DNA from: Prorocentrum cordatum
Taxonomy: Eukaryota; Sar; Dinophyceae; Prorocentrales; Prorocentraceae
Assembly: GCA_963575745.1 (NCBI GenBank)
Contig: CAUYUJ010016283.1
Span: 709,452-773,451, forward strand
Length of the DNA: 64,000 nucleotides
Reading direction: 5' to 3'
Shown here: positions 10,702 through 21,600 of the stretch, in pieces
How positions within the stretch are numbered: the stretch's first letter is position 1
How the letters are laid out: each line of letters begins with the position of its first letter
Made by a program: the position numbers and the translations under genes
The notes under the pieces: model-generated
Told to the model about the DNA's origin: nothing
Seen by the model: the letters and a program-made list of their open reading frames with translations, nothing else
Databases searched by the model: none

Positions 10702-11600
10702 TTAGGTAAAAAAGCCGAAAAAAAAGGTTGCCCAAGAGGTTGCTAAGAGCGTGTCGGCACCAAAAGCCCACACGCTTCCAAGCAGCTCTACGAAACCCTC
10801 CAGGGAGGAACGATAGGGCACAGTCATGTTTCAAGACCAGCCCTAGTGGGCTTCGAAGCGGTCCCAAGAGAAACCTGGGGAGACGTAAAGGGCCCGACGA
10901 TGGGCAAAGGAGGCCCCAACACAGCCCCAACAGCGCCCCTTGACAACCCGAGCGAGGAACAGGCGGAGAAAGAGGAGAGGGAGCGAAGAGGAAAAGGAGA
11001 AGGGAGGGAGGAAGCAGGGAGACAAGAAGGATGTTGACGCGGATGCCAGGGATGAGTAGGACAAAGAGGAGGAAGCAAAGGAGAAAGAGGACAAACATGA
11101 GGAGCACGCATGGGCAGAGAATGAGGAACGGTAACAAGACGAAGAGACAAAGGACCAGAAGCGGAGGGAGGGGAGGAGCGAAGGGAAAGGCAAGAGGAAC
11201 AGAAAAACAGGGGGCGGAACCATTGGCAGGACCGCGCAACGCACAAAATGAAAGAATCCAAGATTCGCCAGCGTGGCTTTTTTGACTCATAGTGCATAAC
11301 GTGGACCCAGCTGTCAGCTCTGAGTTTGCTGTCGAGCTGACAGAATTCTGCACACGTTCGCCGCGTGGACGCGATCCTCTGCTCATCTGAACAAGCCGCA
11401 AGCCTCCCTTTTGTGTCGAAACTGTGAGGAGCAAGTGTGTGGTGCGAAGCGTCACTGCAATCCTGTGTAGATGGGCGTGCATATGCTATGGGTTATATAG
11501 AGCGCGTGCTCAAACCTATTTGTATACAACAGTCCTGAAAGTCCGGAACCAGCGCCTAATGGGTCGTGGGGCACGCCCCGCCCTCGATCTCTGACGGACG
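10702..11600. other. Purine-rich low-complexity DNA, no recognisable gene
   Basis: Bases 10,950-11,230 are strongly A/G on the plus strand, with GAGGAAG, GGAGAAAG and GAGCGAAGAGG phrases but no fixed unit. The long minus frame (10,514-11,482, 322 codons) is Leu/Ser/Pro-rich because of this bias and shows no domain. Confidence 0.6.
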
Positions 11601-11624
11601 CCACTATCAGATGTACTACTGTGG

Positions 11625-11690
11625 TGTTCTTCCTCCTCCTGCTCCTCCTGCTCCTGTTCCTGCTCCTACTCTTCATCATCACCCCTGGAG
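11625..11690 (+). repeat. CTCCTG / CTC imperfect microsatellite
   Basis: A short run of TCCTCCTGCTCC and TCCTGTTCCTGC units ends in TCATCATC. The pyrimidine-rich strand is the plus strand, as in every other clear CTC tract of the window. Confidence 0.8.
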
Positions 11691-11699
11691 ACGGAGGGA

Positions 11700-12870
11700 A
11701 AACAAGAGGGAACTCGGTGGTTCCTCGGCGTCGGTCTTGATGACTCCACCGAGACCTCGTCCAAAGGGCTATCGTCGAAGTCGCCTCCAGCGTGAACACC
11801 ATTAGCGCGCCGCCTCCCGGTGTTTTGAATGAGCCTTTTTGTTTGTCAGCGCTGCGCGGATACCTCAAACCGCGGGATTCGATCTCAATGCTCCACGCTG
11901 GGAAGACTTGCCGCTCGCGTGCATACTGAATCGGCGATTACACAAGGCAGGAAGGGTCAGCACCAAATCGAAAATTCGATCGGATCGGATCGGAATTTGC
12001 ATCGAATCAGACCGCATCGATACGGAGTCGGAATCGTCCGCGCCAGGATGCACAACAGCGGCATGCAAACATCCAGCAACATTGGATCGTTTGAATCCGC
12101 CGACCCCTCTTACCGGAGGTGCAAGGGAGTGTGAGATGATTGGCTATCCCCCTCGCCCTTTCCCCCTCCCCTGGGGTCTGAAATCCGATTAGGGGGAAGG
12201 GGCCCAGATGGGGCCCTGTGGGGGGTCTCTGGGCGCCCCAACGCTTCCTGGTGCCTCGGGAGCCTCCAATTCCACACTCTACCACCACCACCACAGCCGA
12301 GCATCCAGAGGGACGCGCGGGCACAATGAGTTGCGGCATTGGCAACCCCCGGAAAAAGATAGGAGTAGGCAAAGAGGGAGCAAGAACGAAAGGAAGAACT
12401 GAGGAATGCACGTAACGTTGTGGTTGCGCAAGTTACCGACAATATCGTGTAAACTTGTGTACTGACGACGTCCATTGCTGCCAGGGCCAGTCCCTCTTGC
12501 GGCGCGCACACCAGTCCCTTAGAGACCAACATACATAACATAATAAGCGCTTTACTAATGAATACGCACCATGGCCAGCAATCTTAGTGCACAACTTCTT
12601 TGGGCTGGAAAGAAGCATCTGCAATAGCGGAACACGCTCGCGTCACACAAGACTGCAGTGGCGCTTCGCGCCATGCACCTTGGTCCTTCAAGTTTGGTAT
12701 GCAGGCGGAATAGCAGGAAGGTCAAGCCGACAATTTAGCGATAACTCCTGGTTGCCTTTTTCTGGCATCGCCGCTATAATACTGTTACTCGCTAACCTTC
12801 CTCCTTGATGAATTTTCCTTATGTTCGCCATGCCCTGCGCATTCTCCCCATCCTCCTCAGCTCTTTTTGT
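11700..12870. other. No recognisable gene
   Basis: Apart from a GATCGGATCGGATCGG run at about 11,970-11,995, I see no repeat structure or protein motif. A comparable GATCGGA-rich stretch lies at 17,765-17,840. The open frames (up to 143 codons) carry no domain I know. Confidence 0.5.
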
Positions 12871-12879
12871 GCGGAGGCT

Positions 12880-13460
12880 CCTCCTTGGAGAGCCTCTAGG
12901 GGCCTCACAAAAGTTGTTCAGACGTTCTTAAGGCCTTCTGGAGACCTCCTGGGCGCATTTTGGGGGCCTCTGGGGGCTTCCTCGGGCCACCCTGCCTCCA
13001 ACCGCGGTTTCCCTGAACGACCGAATCACGATTCGGAATTCTTCGGAGGGTGTCTTTGGGCCATCTTGGGCCGCCATGGGGCTCTCTGAGGGCCATCCTG
13101 GACCCGTGTTGTGCCGTTTTGGGGCTCCCTTGGACTGCCTGGAAGCCCTTTCGGATGGTTGTGGGGCGATTTTGGAGCCTCCCAGGCGGCTTCGGACGCC
13201 CAGAAGACCGCCGTCTTGGAGCGTCGGGAAGCCGAAAAGAGGAGAACCCTAAAATTCACCAAGAACCCACAGAAAATCAATGATTTTTGCCTCGGGGGGC
13301 CCTCTTGGGAGTGCTCTTGGAGCGCTCTTGTGCTGTCTTAGAGGTTTCTGGGACGTCTCCGATGACCCCCCTGATCGCCCTAGGTGTGCTGGGAAGGCTT
13401 GGCAAAACGCCATGTGAGGCCCGGTGGCCGCTTCGAGGCCCGTCTGGAGGCCCCAAAGCC
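12880..13460 (-). repeat. CCAAGA-type dispersed repeat, block 4 (inverted)
   Basis: Here the vocabulary is the reverse complement (CTTGGGGC, GGGCCTCT, CTTCTGGAG, GGCCGTCTTGG-type phrases). The family is therefore present in both orientations. The block ends close to a T11G12 homopolymer pair at 13,480-13,502. Confidence 0.65.
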
Positions 13461-13479
13461 CCAGATCCCGGGAGTCCGG

Positions 13480-13502
13480 TTTTTTTTTTTGGGGGGGGGG
13501 GG
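13480..13502 (+). repeat. T11-G12 homopolymer junction
   Basis: Eleven T are followed directly by twelve G. Exact lengths are prone to sequencing error. Confidence 0.85.
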
Positions 13503-13579
13503 ATGGGGTTTCCCCCCGCCCGGGCTTATAAAAATATAGGAAGAGGAATAAATAAATGTACTTATGCCGAGGGTATGCC

Positions 13580-14400
13580 TCAATTGCGCCTCGGAGTCCT
13601 GCAATGAGAAGCGTCCAGACGGGCGCGATCAGCCTTGAGCAGCCAGAGAGAATCCATAGAATACAAGAGCTTGCTCAAAACAGCGCTGTCGTAGACCTTG
13701 TACTTTCGTTTCCATCCAATTGAAGAGCGCGACCACAACTTATCAAGTTGTTTTGACGTTTTCGTTGCTGCTTCCCCCAACCTTCTGGACACTTCTGTTG
13801 TGGTTTTGCCATCATACACGGTTGTGATATCGCTTCCATATGGTATTGGACCTTGAGCGCGTGTCGAAATCTGCATCTGCACTGTTTTACCCCAGTTGAG
13901 TTCCAAACCATATGTGCGCCCTTCTTCCACGATCGCGACAAGCATTGCCTAACGGTCCGCTCGATGTCGAGATACTGATAATGTGTCGCCCGCATAAAGA
14001 ATATCCCAGGTCACCACATAGCCAGGTGTGCAATCCCGGCGTTCTGGGGCCTCTCGGTGGAGCTTCTGGCATGGTCAAGGATAGTGAAGAAAAGCGCTGA
14101 GTAGATGGAGCGTATTTATCATGTCGACGATGTCACTGGGTAGTCCAAATCGGCGTAAAGCTTTGCACATGGCCTCCGGTTTGATTATGTCGAAAGCTTT
14201 TGTCCAATCCAATATTAATACCAAAATCCGACCACTGTTGTTGGCGCGCGCGGAAACAATCATGCGCCTCACAAGCATGAGGGCGTCCGCGGTACCACGC
14301 CCAGGCCGGAACCCCATATTGTGAATTACGTATGCGCTCTTTTGATCCACCTTGCAGCAACCTTTGGTGTATGACGTGGCCTCCAAGATGCCCAAGGTTT
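13580..14400 (-). pseudogene. Non-LTR retrotransposon (LINE) reverse transcriptase, broken
   Basis: Read on the minus strand, 14,395-14,075 carries the RT fingers and palm, with GFRPGRGTADAL (an NTP-site region) and LILDWTKAFD (motif A, catalytic Asp near 14,212). Further down, GLELNWGKT (near 13,900) and SRRLGEA...LLYSMDSLWLLKADR (13,800-13,630) match the thumb side of LINE RTs. Motif C, normally YADD, reads YAGD: the codon at 13,988-13,990 is Gly. At least two frameshifts and stops separate the pieces, no endonuclease is visible upstream, and the protein ends near 13,580. This is a dead, truncated copy. The family is clear; the exact clade is not. Confidence 0.88.
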
Positions 14401-14429
14401 CATGTAAGCTTGCTCAAGCTAAACACCAA

Positions 14430-14525
14430 CACGCCAAGGAGGCCTCAAAAACAACCAAGATGGCCCCAAGACGACCCCAGACGCGTCCAACACGTCCCCA
14501 GAAGGCCCCAAGAGGCAAAAATCGC
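14430..14525 (+). repeat. CCAAGA-type dispersed repeat, block 5
   Basis: This is a 90-bp stretch with CCAAGGAGGCC, CCAAGATGGCCCCAAGACG and CCAAGAGG phrases. It lies between the LINE fragment and the ACAGC microsatellite. Confidence 0.65.
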
Positions 14526-14635
14526 CCCAATTCATGAGGGAAACGTATGTTTTTCCTCACATGTTTCGTGGGGTTTTGGTTTTCTTCCTTGCCGCGGCGC
14601 ACACGCGTCTCCTCCTCCCCTCTCTCCTTCTTACA

Positions 14636-14702
14636 CAGCGCAGCACAGCACAGCACAGCACAGCACAGCACAACACAGCACAGCACAGCACATGCACAGC
14701 AG
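14636..14702 (+). repeat. (ACAGC)n pentanucleotide microsatellite
   Basis: About twelve CACAG/ACAGC units with one AACAC interruption lie just in front of the 90-bp satellite. The satellite unit itself contains GGGCACAGCAGGCATGG, so the pentamer may have grown from the satellite. Confidence 0.92.
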
Positions 14703-14704
14703 CG

Positions 14705-17265
14705 TAGGGGGTGCGTAGGGGCTGGTCTCTCACCGCGGCCGCTATCCGTGACGGTCGTCCAGGGCACAGCAGGCATGGCATATTCTCGACACCATAGGGG
14801 GGGCGCAAGAGGTGGTCTCTCACCGCGGCCGCTATCCGTGACGGTCGTCCAGGGCACAGCAGGCATGTCATATTCTCGACACCATAGGGGGGGCGCAGGG
14901 GGTGGTCTCTCACCGCGGCCGCTATCCGTGACGGTCGCCCAGGCACAGCAGGCATGGCATATTCTCGACACCATAGGGGGTGCGCAGGGGGTGGTCTCTC
15001 ACCGCGGCCGCTATCCGTGACGGTCGTCCAGGGCACAGCAGGCATGGCATATTCTCGACAGCGTAGGGGTGCGCAAGGGGTGGTCTCTTACCGCGGCCGC
15101 TATCCGTGTCTGGTCTCGACAGGTGGTCTCTCACCGCGGCCGCTATCCGTGACGGTCGTCCAGGGCACAGCAGGCATGGCATATTCTCGACACCATAGGG
15201 GGGGCGCAGGGGGTGGTCTCTCACCGCGGCCGCTATCCGTGACGGTCGTCCAGGGCACAGCAGGCATGGCAGATTCTCGACACCATAGGGGGTGCGCAAG
15301 GGGTGGTATCTTACCGCGGCCGCTATCCGTGACGGTCGTCCAGGGCACAGCAGGCATGGCATATTTTTGGGACGCACAGAGACATACTAATACTATATGT
15401 CCGCCTTGGAGGCGCGCGTCCGACCCGAACATATAGTATACCCATCTTGTAGTATATCGTTTCTCGAGCGGTGTGGCCAGAAAGCGCCCGCCACGACGCA
15501 TATACTACAAGATTTCTCGGTGCGCGCGTCGCCCCTGGGGGGGCGACGAACACATAGTATAAGTATGTTGGGGGGATGCCGAATTTTCGACACCATAGGG
15601 GGTGCGCAGGGGGTGGTCTCTTACCGCGGCCGCTATCCGTGACGGTCGTCCACGGCACAGCAGGCATGGCAGATTCTCGACACCATAGGGGGTGCGCAGG
15701 GGGTGGTCTCTCACCGCGGCCGCTATCCGTGACGGTCGCCCAGGGCACAGCAGGCATGGCATATTCTCGACACCATAGGGGGTGCGCAGGGGGTGGTCTC
15801 TCACCGCGGCCGCTATCCGTGACGGTCGTCCAGGGCACAGCAGGCATGGCATATTCTCGACAGCGAAGGGGGTGCGCAGGGGGTGGTCTCTCACCGCGGC
15901 CGCTATCCGTGACGGTCGTCCAGGCACAGCAGGCATGGCATATTCTCGACACCATAGGGGTGCGCAGGGGGTGGTCTCTCACCGCGGCCGCTATCCGTGA
16001 CGGTCGTCCAGGGCACAGCAGGCATGGCATATTCTCGACACCATAGGGGGTGCGCAGGGGGTGGTCTCTCACCGCGGCCGCTATCCGTGACGGTCGTCCA
16101 GGGCACAGCAGGCATGGCATATTCTCGACACCATAGGGGGTGCGCAAGGGGTGGTCTCTCACCGCGGCCGCTATCCGTGACGGTCGTCCAGGGCACAGCA
16201 GGCATGGCATATTCTCGACACCATAGGGGGTGCGCAGGGGGTGGTCTCTCACCGCGGCCGCTATCCGTGACGGTCGTCCAGGGCACAGCAGGCATGGCAT
16301 ATTCTCGACACCATAGGGGGTGCGCAGGGGGTGGTCTCTCACCGCGGCCGCTATCCGTGACGGTCGTCCAGGGCACAGCAGGCATGGCATATTCTCGACA
16401 CCATAGGGGGTGCGCAGGGGGTGGTCTCTCACCGCGGCCGCTATCCGTGACGGTCGTCCAGGGCACAGCAGGCATGGCATATTCTCGACACCATAGGGGG
16501 TGCGCAGGGGGTGGTCTCTCACCGCGGCCGCTATCCGTGACGGTCGTCCAGGGCACAGCAGGCATGGCATATTCTCGACACCATAGGGGGTGCGCAGGGG
16601 GTGGTCTCTCACCGCGGCCGCTATCCGTGACGGTCGTCCAGGGCACAGCAGGCATGGCATATTCTCGACACCATAGGGGGTGCGCAGGGGGTGGTCTCTC
16701 ACCGCGGCCGCTATCCGTGACGGTCGTCCAGGGCACAGCAGGCATGGCATATTCTCGACACCATAGGGGGTGCGCAGGGGGTGGTCTCTCACCGCGGCCG
16801 CTATCCGTGACGGTCGTCCAGGCACAGCAGGCATGGCATATTCTCGTAGGGGGTGCGCAGGGGGTGGTCTCTCACCGCGGCCGCTATCCGTGACGGTCGT
16901 CCAGGGCACAGCAGGCATGGCTCGACACCATATCAGGGGGTGGTCTCTCACCGCGGCCGCTATCCGTGACGGTCGTCCAGGGCACAGCAGGCATGGCATA
17001 TTCTCGACAGCGTAGGGGGTGCGCAAGGGGTGGTCTCTCACCGCGGCCGCTATCCGTGACGGTCGTCCCAAGGCACAGCAGGCATGGCATATTCTCGACA
17101 CCACAGGGGGTGCGCAAGGGGTGGTCTCTCACCGCGGCCGCTATCCGTGACGGTCGTCCAGGGCGCAGCAGGCATGACATATTCTCGACACCATAAGGGG
17201 GTGCGCAGGGGGTGGTCTCTCACCGCGGCCGCTATCCATGACGGTCGTCCAGGGCACAGCGGTAT
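14705..17265 (+). repeat. 90-bp satellite array, ~27 copies
   Basis: GCATGGCATATTCTCGACAC recurs at exact 90-bp steps from 16,022 to 16,742, where neighbouring units are almost identical. The outer units have short deletions or substitutions. Each unit contains GCGGCCGC (a NotI site), and I count about 27 of these. Because 90 is a multiple of three and the unit lacks stops in several frames, long frames are open on both strands, including a 593-codon minus frame of a repeated 30-residue unit. I do not regard them as genes without transcript evidence. Identical central units point to recent expansion or gene conversion. Confidence 0.97.
15383..15567. mobile_element. Inverted-repeat cluster inside the 90-bp satellite
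   Basis: About 185 bp of foreign sequence splits the satellite. Its ends are imperfect inverted repeats: 15,383-15,400 (CATACTAATACTATATGT) against 15,550-15,567 (ACACATAGTATAAGTATG), 16 of 18 matching. Inside are a perfect 11-bp pair (ATACTATATGT at 15,390 and ACATATAGTAT at 15,429) and a perfect 12-bp pair (CTTGTAGTATAT at 15,446 and ATATACTACAAG at 15,500). A GTCGCCCC...GGGGCGAC hairpin lies near 15,528-15,548. It may be a MITE-like insertion or a recombination-prone palindrome cluster. No target-site duplication is evident. Confidence 0.6.
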
Positions 17266-17389
17266 CGGCGGGGCAACGGCCACCAACATCATTCTCACAT
17301 GCTTCACTGCAGCTCTCATCTCTCCAGCCATCATATAAGTATGTGGGGTTCCTCGGTAGCGTAATTAGCATATCCACCCGTTCGGTTTC

Positions 17390-17705
17390 AGCAGCATCCA
17401 AAGCGGCTCAGGAAGCCCCACAGATCGCTCCAGGACGGCCCCAGAGGTCCCTAACAGGGCCCCCAGACGCCCCAAGAGAGCCCGAGAACGGCTCCAGAGG
17501 CGCCCTGATGGCCCAAGAGGGCCCCAAAAGAGCCTCACGGAGGGCCTAAGAGGGGGAGCTCGAACTTTCATTTCGAGCCCTCCGCCCAGAGCAGCTTCGA
17601 GACCGCCAGCAGGCGCCCATCAGACACCGAAGAAGCTCCAACAGACCCCCCAAAATGCCCAACCAAATGCCCCAAATGGCCCCTCAAACGGTTCCAAAGA
17701 GGCAA
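17390..17705 (+). repeat. CCAAGA-type dispersed repeat, block 6
   Basis: CCAAGAGAGCC, CCAAGAGGGCCCCAAAAGAGCC and CCAAAATGCCC phrases continue for 300 bp directly after the satellite. The block at 14,430 sits on the satellite's other side, so the array may lie inside the dispersed family. Confidence 0.7.
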
Positions 17706-18350
17706 AAGGCCTCGACCGTGAACTTCGCTTCTCCTCTGGGGATCGGAGGACTGGCGCAAGCCACTCGAATATCGGAATCGAATCGGATCCAGCCGGTCGA
17801 AAACCGATTATCGCGGATCGGACCGAACGAATCGAAATAAGTCCTGCGATGCTGCGGGCCAGGCCGAATTCTTCTGCAGTCCCGTCCTCCTCGTCCGAGG
17901 GGAGCCCGCAGGGGGGACTGGCTCGGGGGGGGGGCAGTGAGCTGGAACCGATGACGCTTCGCCGATGGATCGGCGATGGGCCCCCGACGGGGAAAAACCG
18001 GGGTTCCTGAGCAGGTTGGGGGCGCCGAGGCCCCGATCGGCGAGGAATGCGCCTTTCCCCCTTTGGCCAGTCCTCCCCGGTCGGCGCCCCTGAAGCACAA
18101 GAAGAAAGATCTGCACATTGATGATGCGCGGATTTCTTGGATCGGCGCTGGACCCGACTCCCTGAGGCGCGGAGCGCGCCAGAGGCACCGCCAGGAGGAT
18201 CCAGCGCCGATAACAGACATCCGCGCGGACCTCCGCAAGTTCATGCTTACGTTGTTTTTGGTCACCTCCTCCACCTCGTCTTCCTGCCGCCTCCCTTGGG
18301 CGGCGGTCGCACCAGGGCCACAGACCCATTCGCCCAGATCTGGATCCCTT
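17705..18350. other. GC-rich DNA, no recognisable gene
   Basis: Two overlapping minus frames (17,684-18,430 and 17,808-18,506) are long, but their residues are low-complexity and show no domain. A perfect 12-bp inverted repeat (ATCGGCGCTGGA at 18,141 and TCCAGCGCCGAT at 18,200) is present with a 47-base loop. Its significance is unknown. Confidence 0.5.
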
Positions 18351-18354
18351 TGGA

Positions 18355-18440
18355 CTGTCCTCCTCCTCCTCATCATCATCCTCGTCCTCATCCTCATCCT
18401 CCTCCCGCCCTCCCTCTTCGTCCTCCTCATCCTCGTCTGA
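18355..18440 (+). repeat. CTC/ATC imperfect microsatellite
   Basis: CTCCTCCTCATCATCATCCTCGTCCTC units run for 80 bp with pyrimidines on the plus strand. Confidence 0.85.
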
Positions 18441-19015
18441 CCGACGCCTCTCCAGGGCGGTCAACGCGCTGATCCGCGACAGCGCCGCCTTCCAGCGCCC
18501 CGACACGACGGGCCGCTTGTCTGGCAGCCTGGAAAGGTGATCGCTTTCTTCTCACCGAGAGAACAAAGAAAGAGGCTATGGCCAGCAGACGAGCGAGCCA
18601 TGCACACGCCAAGCACCCACACGGGTTCTAGGGAAAGGATGAATCCGAAGTCTCGAAGAGAGGCGAGCCAGAGATAAACAAGGAGCAGAAGGAAAGGAGA
18701 GAGGAGAGAGGAGGTACGGAAGGGGAGGAGAGCGGAGGAAGGCGGACTGGCGGACTGGCGTGGAGAAGGCAGTGGGAGCAGGCTGGCGCACCGAATGGAC
18801 GACGCGACCAGAGAAAATCTGACCCGAGGCTCAGGAGGGCCAAGCAGCGTCGTTTAAGGCCGAGTCCGAGATGAATGTGGCGCAAGCATGCGAAAATTCT
18901 CCTTGAACGACCCGCCGGAATTGAATTTCCCGGCGAAGGGCGGCCCACCACCACCGAGCTTCGGTACAGGGATGGCGCTAGCAAAAGGAACGATAACCAA
19001 GTAACGAGGGGGCTT
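18440..19015. other. No recognisable gene; A/G-rich patch at 18,640-18,750
   Basis: A purine-rich patch of GGAGAGAGGAGAGAGGAGG character is visible. I see no domain in the frames around it. Confidence 0.5.
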
Positions 19016-19019
19016 TCTG

Positions 19020-19350
19020 GCACCACCTCATCATCCTCCTCCTCCTCCTCCTCCTCCTCTTCCTCCTCCTCCTCCTCCTCCTCATACTCCTCCTCCTCCT
19101 CCTCCCCCTCCTCCTCCTCCTCCTCCTCCTCCGCCTCCTTCTCCTGCTCCGCCTCCTCCTCCCTTCTCATCTTCCTCAACCTCATCCCTCTCCTGCTCCT
19201 CCCCCTCTTCCTTCCAAAGGGCTTCCACACCGGCTGGGAAACATATAGTCCAATACAGTGGCAAAACTTTGCCCCAATTTGAGGCCACATAGACTTGTCC
19301 ACAAGGCAGGGGGCTGCGGTGGTTTACCGTAGGCAATTTCGACACTACTT
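19020..19350 (+). repeat. CTC tract plus conserved 3' flank (family C, copy 2)
   Basis: The CTC run covers 19,030-19,200. The following 150 bp match 9,050-9,200 in order: GGGCTTCCACACCGGCTGGG, then GGCCACATAG, then GGTTTACCGTAGGC. The shared flank shows that tract and flank have been duplicated together. Confidence 0.7.
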
Positions 19351-19830
19351 CAAGCTCATTGAAAATTAGCTGGTTGATTTGACCTCAAAGCGGCACCGAC
19401 TGCGCATCACAAATACAATCGAAGCATGGCCACAGGAACGCGTGTCGAGAACATGAACCCGTTCACCGATGGCCCGAGGCCCAGCGAAGATACACAAGAC
19501 GAAAAACACTCCAGGGTACAGAGCCCCAAGGCTAAGGTTGTTATTAGCCCTCGTACAAGCTGTAGAGGCATCCAGCGGCAATAGGGTGAGTAAGAGAAGT
19601 TGCTGAAGGAGCCGGAGCAGCAGCAGCAGCAGCGGGGTCGCGGCAGCACCAGAAGCAGCAACCGAATGACAGCTCTGCCAGGATACCAAACAATTCCCCA
19701 GAAACCTACTCGAAGCGAAGCACCACAGGATTGCTTGCCCGTACTATCTTTCGACACAGGCAAATCGATGTCGCTGAGAGCAACTCTCTTGGCAAACCCA
19801 ATACGCAGCACCCCGCAATTGCGGATAAGA
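19350..19830. other. No recognisable gene; short (CAG)n at 19,615-19,640
   Basis: Only a seven-unit AGC run stands out. The open frames (up to 165 codons) show no domain. Confidence 0.5.
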
Positions 19831-19834
19831 GTGA

Positions 19835-20540
19835 GGGGGCGGGCGTGGGTCGCGGGTGGGTTGCGGATGGGTCACGGGGGGAACGACGACGACGACGACA
19901 ACACAGACATTTTAACACTGTTCGTTCTTATCTGCTCGCGTGTCTGTCGACATGTATATCCCAAACCCTCGATACCCGCCCTCTTCGTTTTCGATCGTAT
20001 TCCCCTGGGGGTAAATTGTCCTAACCTGCCGCGAGTAAGTGCAGGAAAGGGAAGGACGGAGAGAAGGGGGAGGGAGATGGATGGAGCACGAAACTAGCAA
20101 GAGGGGGCTGGGAACACAAAACACGTGGAAGAACCAGACGGGCTGATCTGGCGGGCAGACCCTAACGAGCGGTTCGGGAAGGCGGGCCCAAGCGGCCAGG
20201 TCAAGCAGGCGGGTTGCTGAAGCGTGAGTACGGCATGCGTCGCGAGCAGATCTCCAACGATTGCCCGATTCCCAAGCGAATCCTACAAAGGGGAAAAGAA
20301 TAGAGCGCGATTCCTGAGCGTTGAGTGCGCGCCGTTTGGATAAATTGCGACGGGGTCCCACGCGACAGCGCGATTCCTGAATCAATGGTGCGAAATGCCG
20401 CGCGACAGCGCGATTTCTGAGTAGATTGCGACGAAATGTCAGGCGTGAACCGTTGTTGTTGTAGCTCGGGGCACAACAGCGCAGTTCGGTGGCCCCAAAT
20501 ATTCCTGTAAACATGATACCCGATTTGAACCTCAAACACT
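19835..20540 (+). repeat. Dispersed repeat family A, copy 2
   Basis: It starts with a short GGGTCGCGGGTGGG stretch (19,848-19,880) and an ACG run. It then follows 5,632-6,540 closely: ACTGTTCGTTCTTATCTGC at 19,918, GATACCCGCCCTCTTCG at 19,971, the GGCGGGTTGCTGAAGCG segment at 20,206-20,222, and the AAATTGCGACGGGGTCCC-type tandem at 20,342-20,450. It is in the same orientation as copy 1 but about 200 bp shorter, lacking the GGCCACGAAGGGCA minisatellite. Confidence 0.75.
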
Positions 20541-21129
20541 AAGTGCTTGCATCCTGCCATTTTGAAATTGGTTGTTACAAACGAGTTGACACATCCCACG
20601 CTCTTGCAAACATCCCACCCACCCACCAGCAACTTGGCTTGCAAAACCCATGCGGTGGCGATTGCGGGCAGTGTTTGGCGTTGGCTGGTGCGTCTCTGCG
20701 GCCGCGCCAATCCAAGCACGCGCGCGCAGCGGCCCGCTACTTTGGCGTGACCGACGCGGCCGCGGTGGCGCTGACCGCTGGACACATCCCAGCAGGCATT
20801 TCACTGCGAGTCGGCGACTTGGGCGGGCGCGGTATCATGGCAACGTCGACAACGGTAGACCCGATGATGATAATAGCGATGCTGGCGACGACGTTGACAA
20901 CGACGAAGGCGCGGACACTGCGGGCGCCGATGCTGATCACGCCGATGACGGTGACGGCGTCCTCGCATCGGTGATGGAGGTTATGGACACAGAGTTCGAC
21001 ATGCGCGCGCGGCCGACGCGCGAGAATGGCCCGGATCGTACTATTTGAAACGGATCGCGCCGCCCCAGCCCGCGCAAGGGCGCGCGAATGACCCCAGCAT
21101 GCGGCGCCACTGGCCCGTCTGGCAGAATT

Positions 21130-21397
21130 CTATGACAGCGTTGAAGACACCTGGTTTTCTGAAGACTTCGCACGAGCGCGAAAGCACGCTTTAAAAAAAA
21201 ATGATGGAATCGCTGCCCGCCAAAAGGGTTTGACGGACTCCGGCACGCGCGCGCATTTCGCCACTTCTGTTGCACAAGATTCTCGCGACGGCACGCGCGC
21301 AAGAGAATTCGAACGATTTCGACACGCGCGCGAAGGCCGCTTGGCAGCTGCGTCTGGAAATGAAAAGAGGAGAAGAAAAAAAAAGGGGGGGGGGGAG

Positions 21398-21436
<39 letters not shown>

Positions 21437-21600
21437 TGGATACAATAAGAGTTCGTAAGAGCGCGCGCGCGAGCTTTTCTTGAACATCCGCATTGCGAAA
21501 CCCTGTGGCTTCGAAATATGTTTGGGCACTCGATTTTGAAACCCTTCCGACATCTCAGGATGTTGAAGCATTTTGGCACGCGCGCGCGATAACTCGCGCG
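21130..21600 (-). repeat. Dispersed repeat family E (CGCGCG-bearing), inverted copy
   Basis: Read on the minus strand, this matches 49,420-49,890 on the plus strand. Corresponding phrases include GATTCTCGCGACGGCAC at 21,281, GTTTCGCAAYRC, GGAAGG and CGCGCGCGCTCTT. A 37-base A run (21,398-21,434) preceded by a G run interrupts this copy. Runs of alternating CG are a hallmark of the family. Confidence 0.7.
21398..21434 (+). repeat. A37 homopolymer
   Basis: Thirty-seven consecutive A follow an A/G-rich leader with an 11-G run. It could be a retroposed poly(A) tail inserted in family E, but no transcript-like body ends here. Confidence 0.85.

Noticed and set aside
15323-17104. 593-codon minus-strand frame with a 30-residue repeat
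   Set aside because: It is open only because the satellite unit is 90 bp without stops in that frame. Other frames on both strands are open as well, and no start or end domain exists. Kept as satellite, with the coding question raised as a finding.
14705-17265. CRISPR array
   Set aside because: The units are contiguous 90-bp satellite copies with no unique spacers, and the sequence context is eukaryotic.
18141-18211. Perfect 12-bp inverted repeat in GC-rich DNA
   Set aside because: A single 12-bp pair with a 47-base loop is expected by chance now and then in 64 kb. No T run or partner suggests a terminator or mobile end.
21398-21434. A37 as the tail of a processed pseudogene
   Set aside because: The sequence upstream belongs to dispersed family E and shows no exon-like coding frame or target-site duplication.
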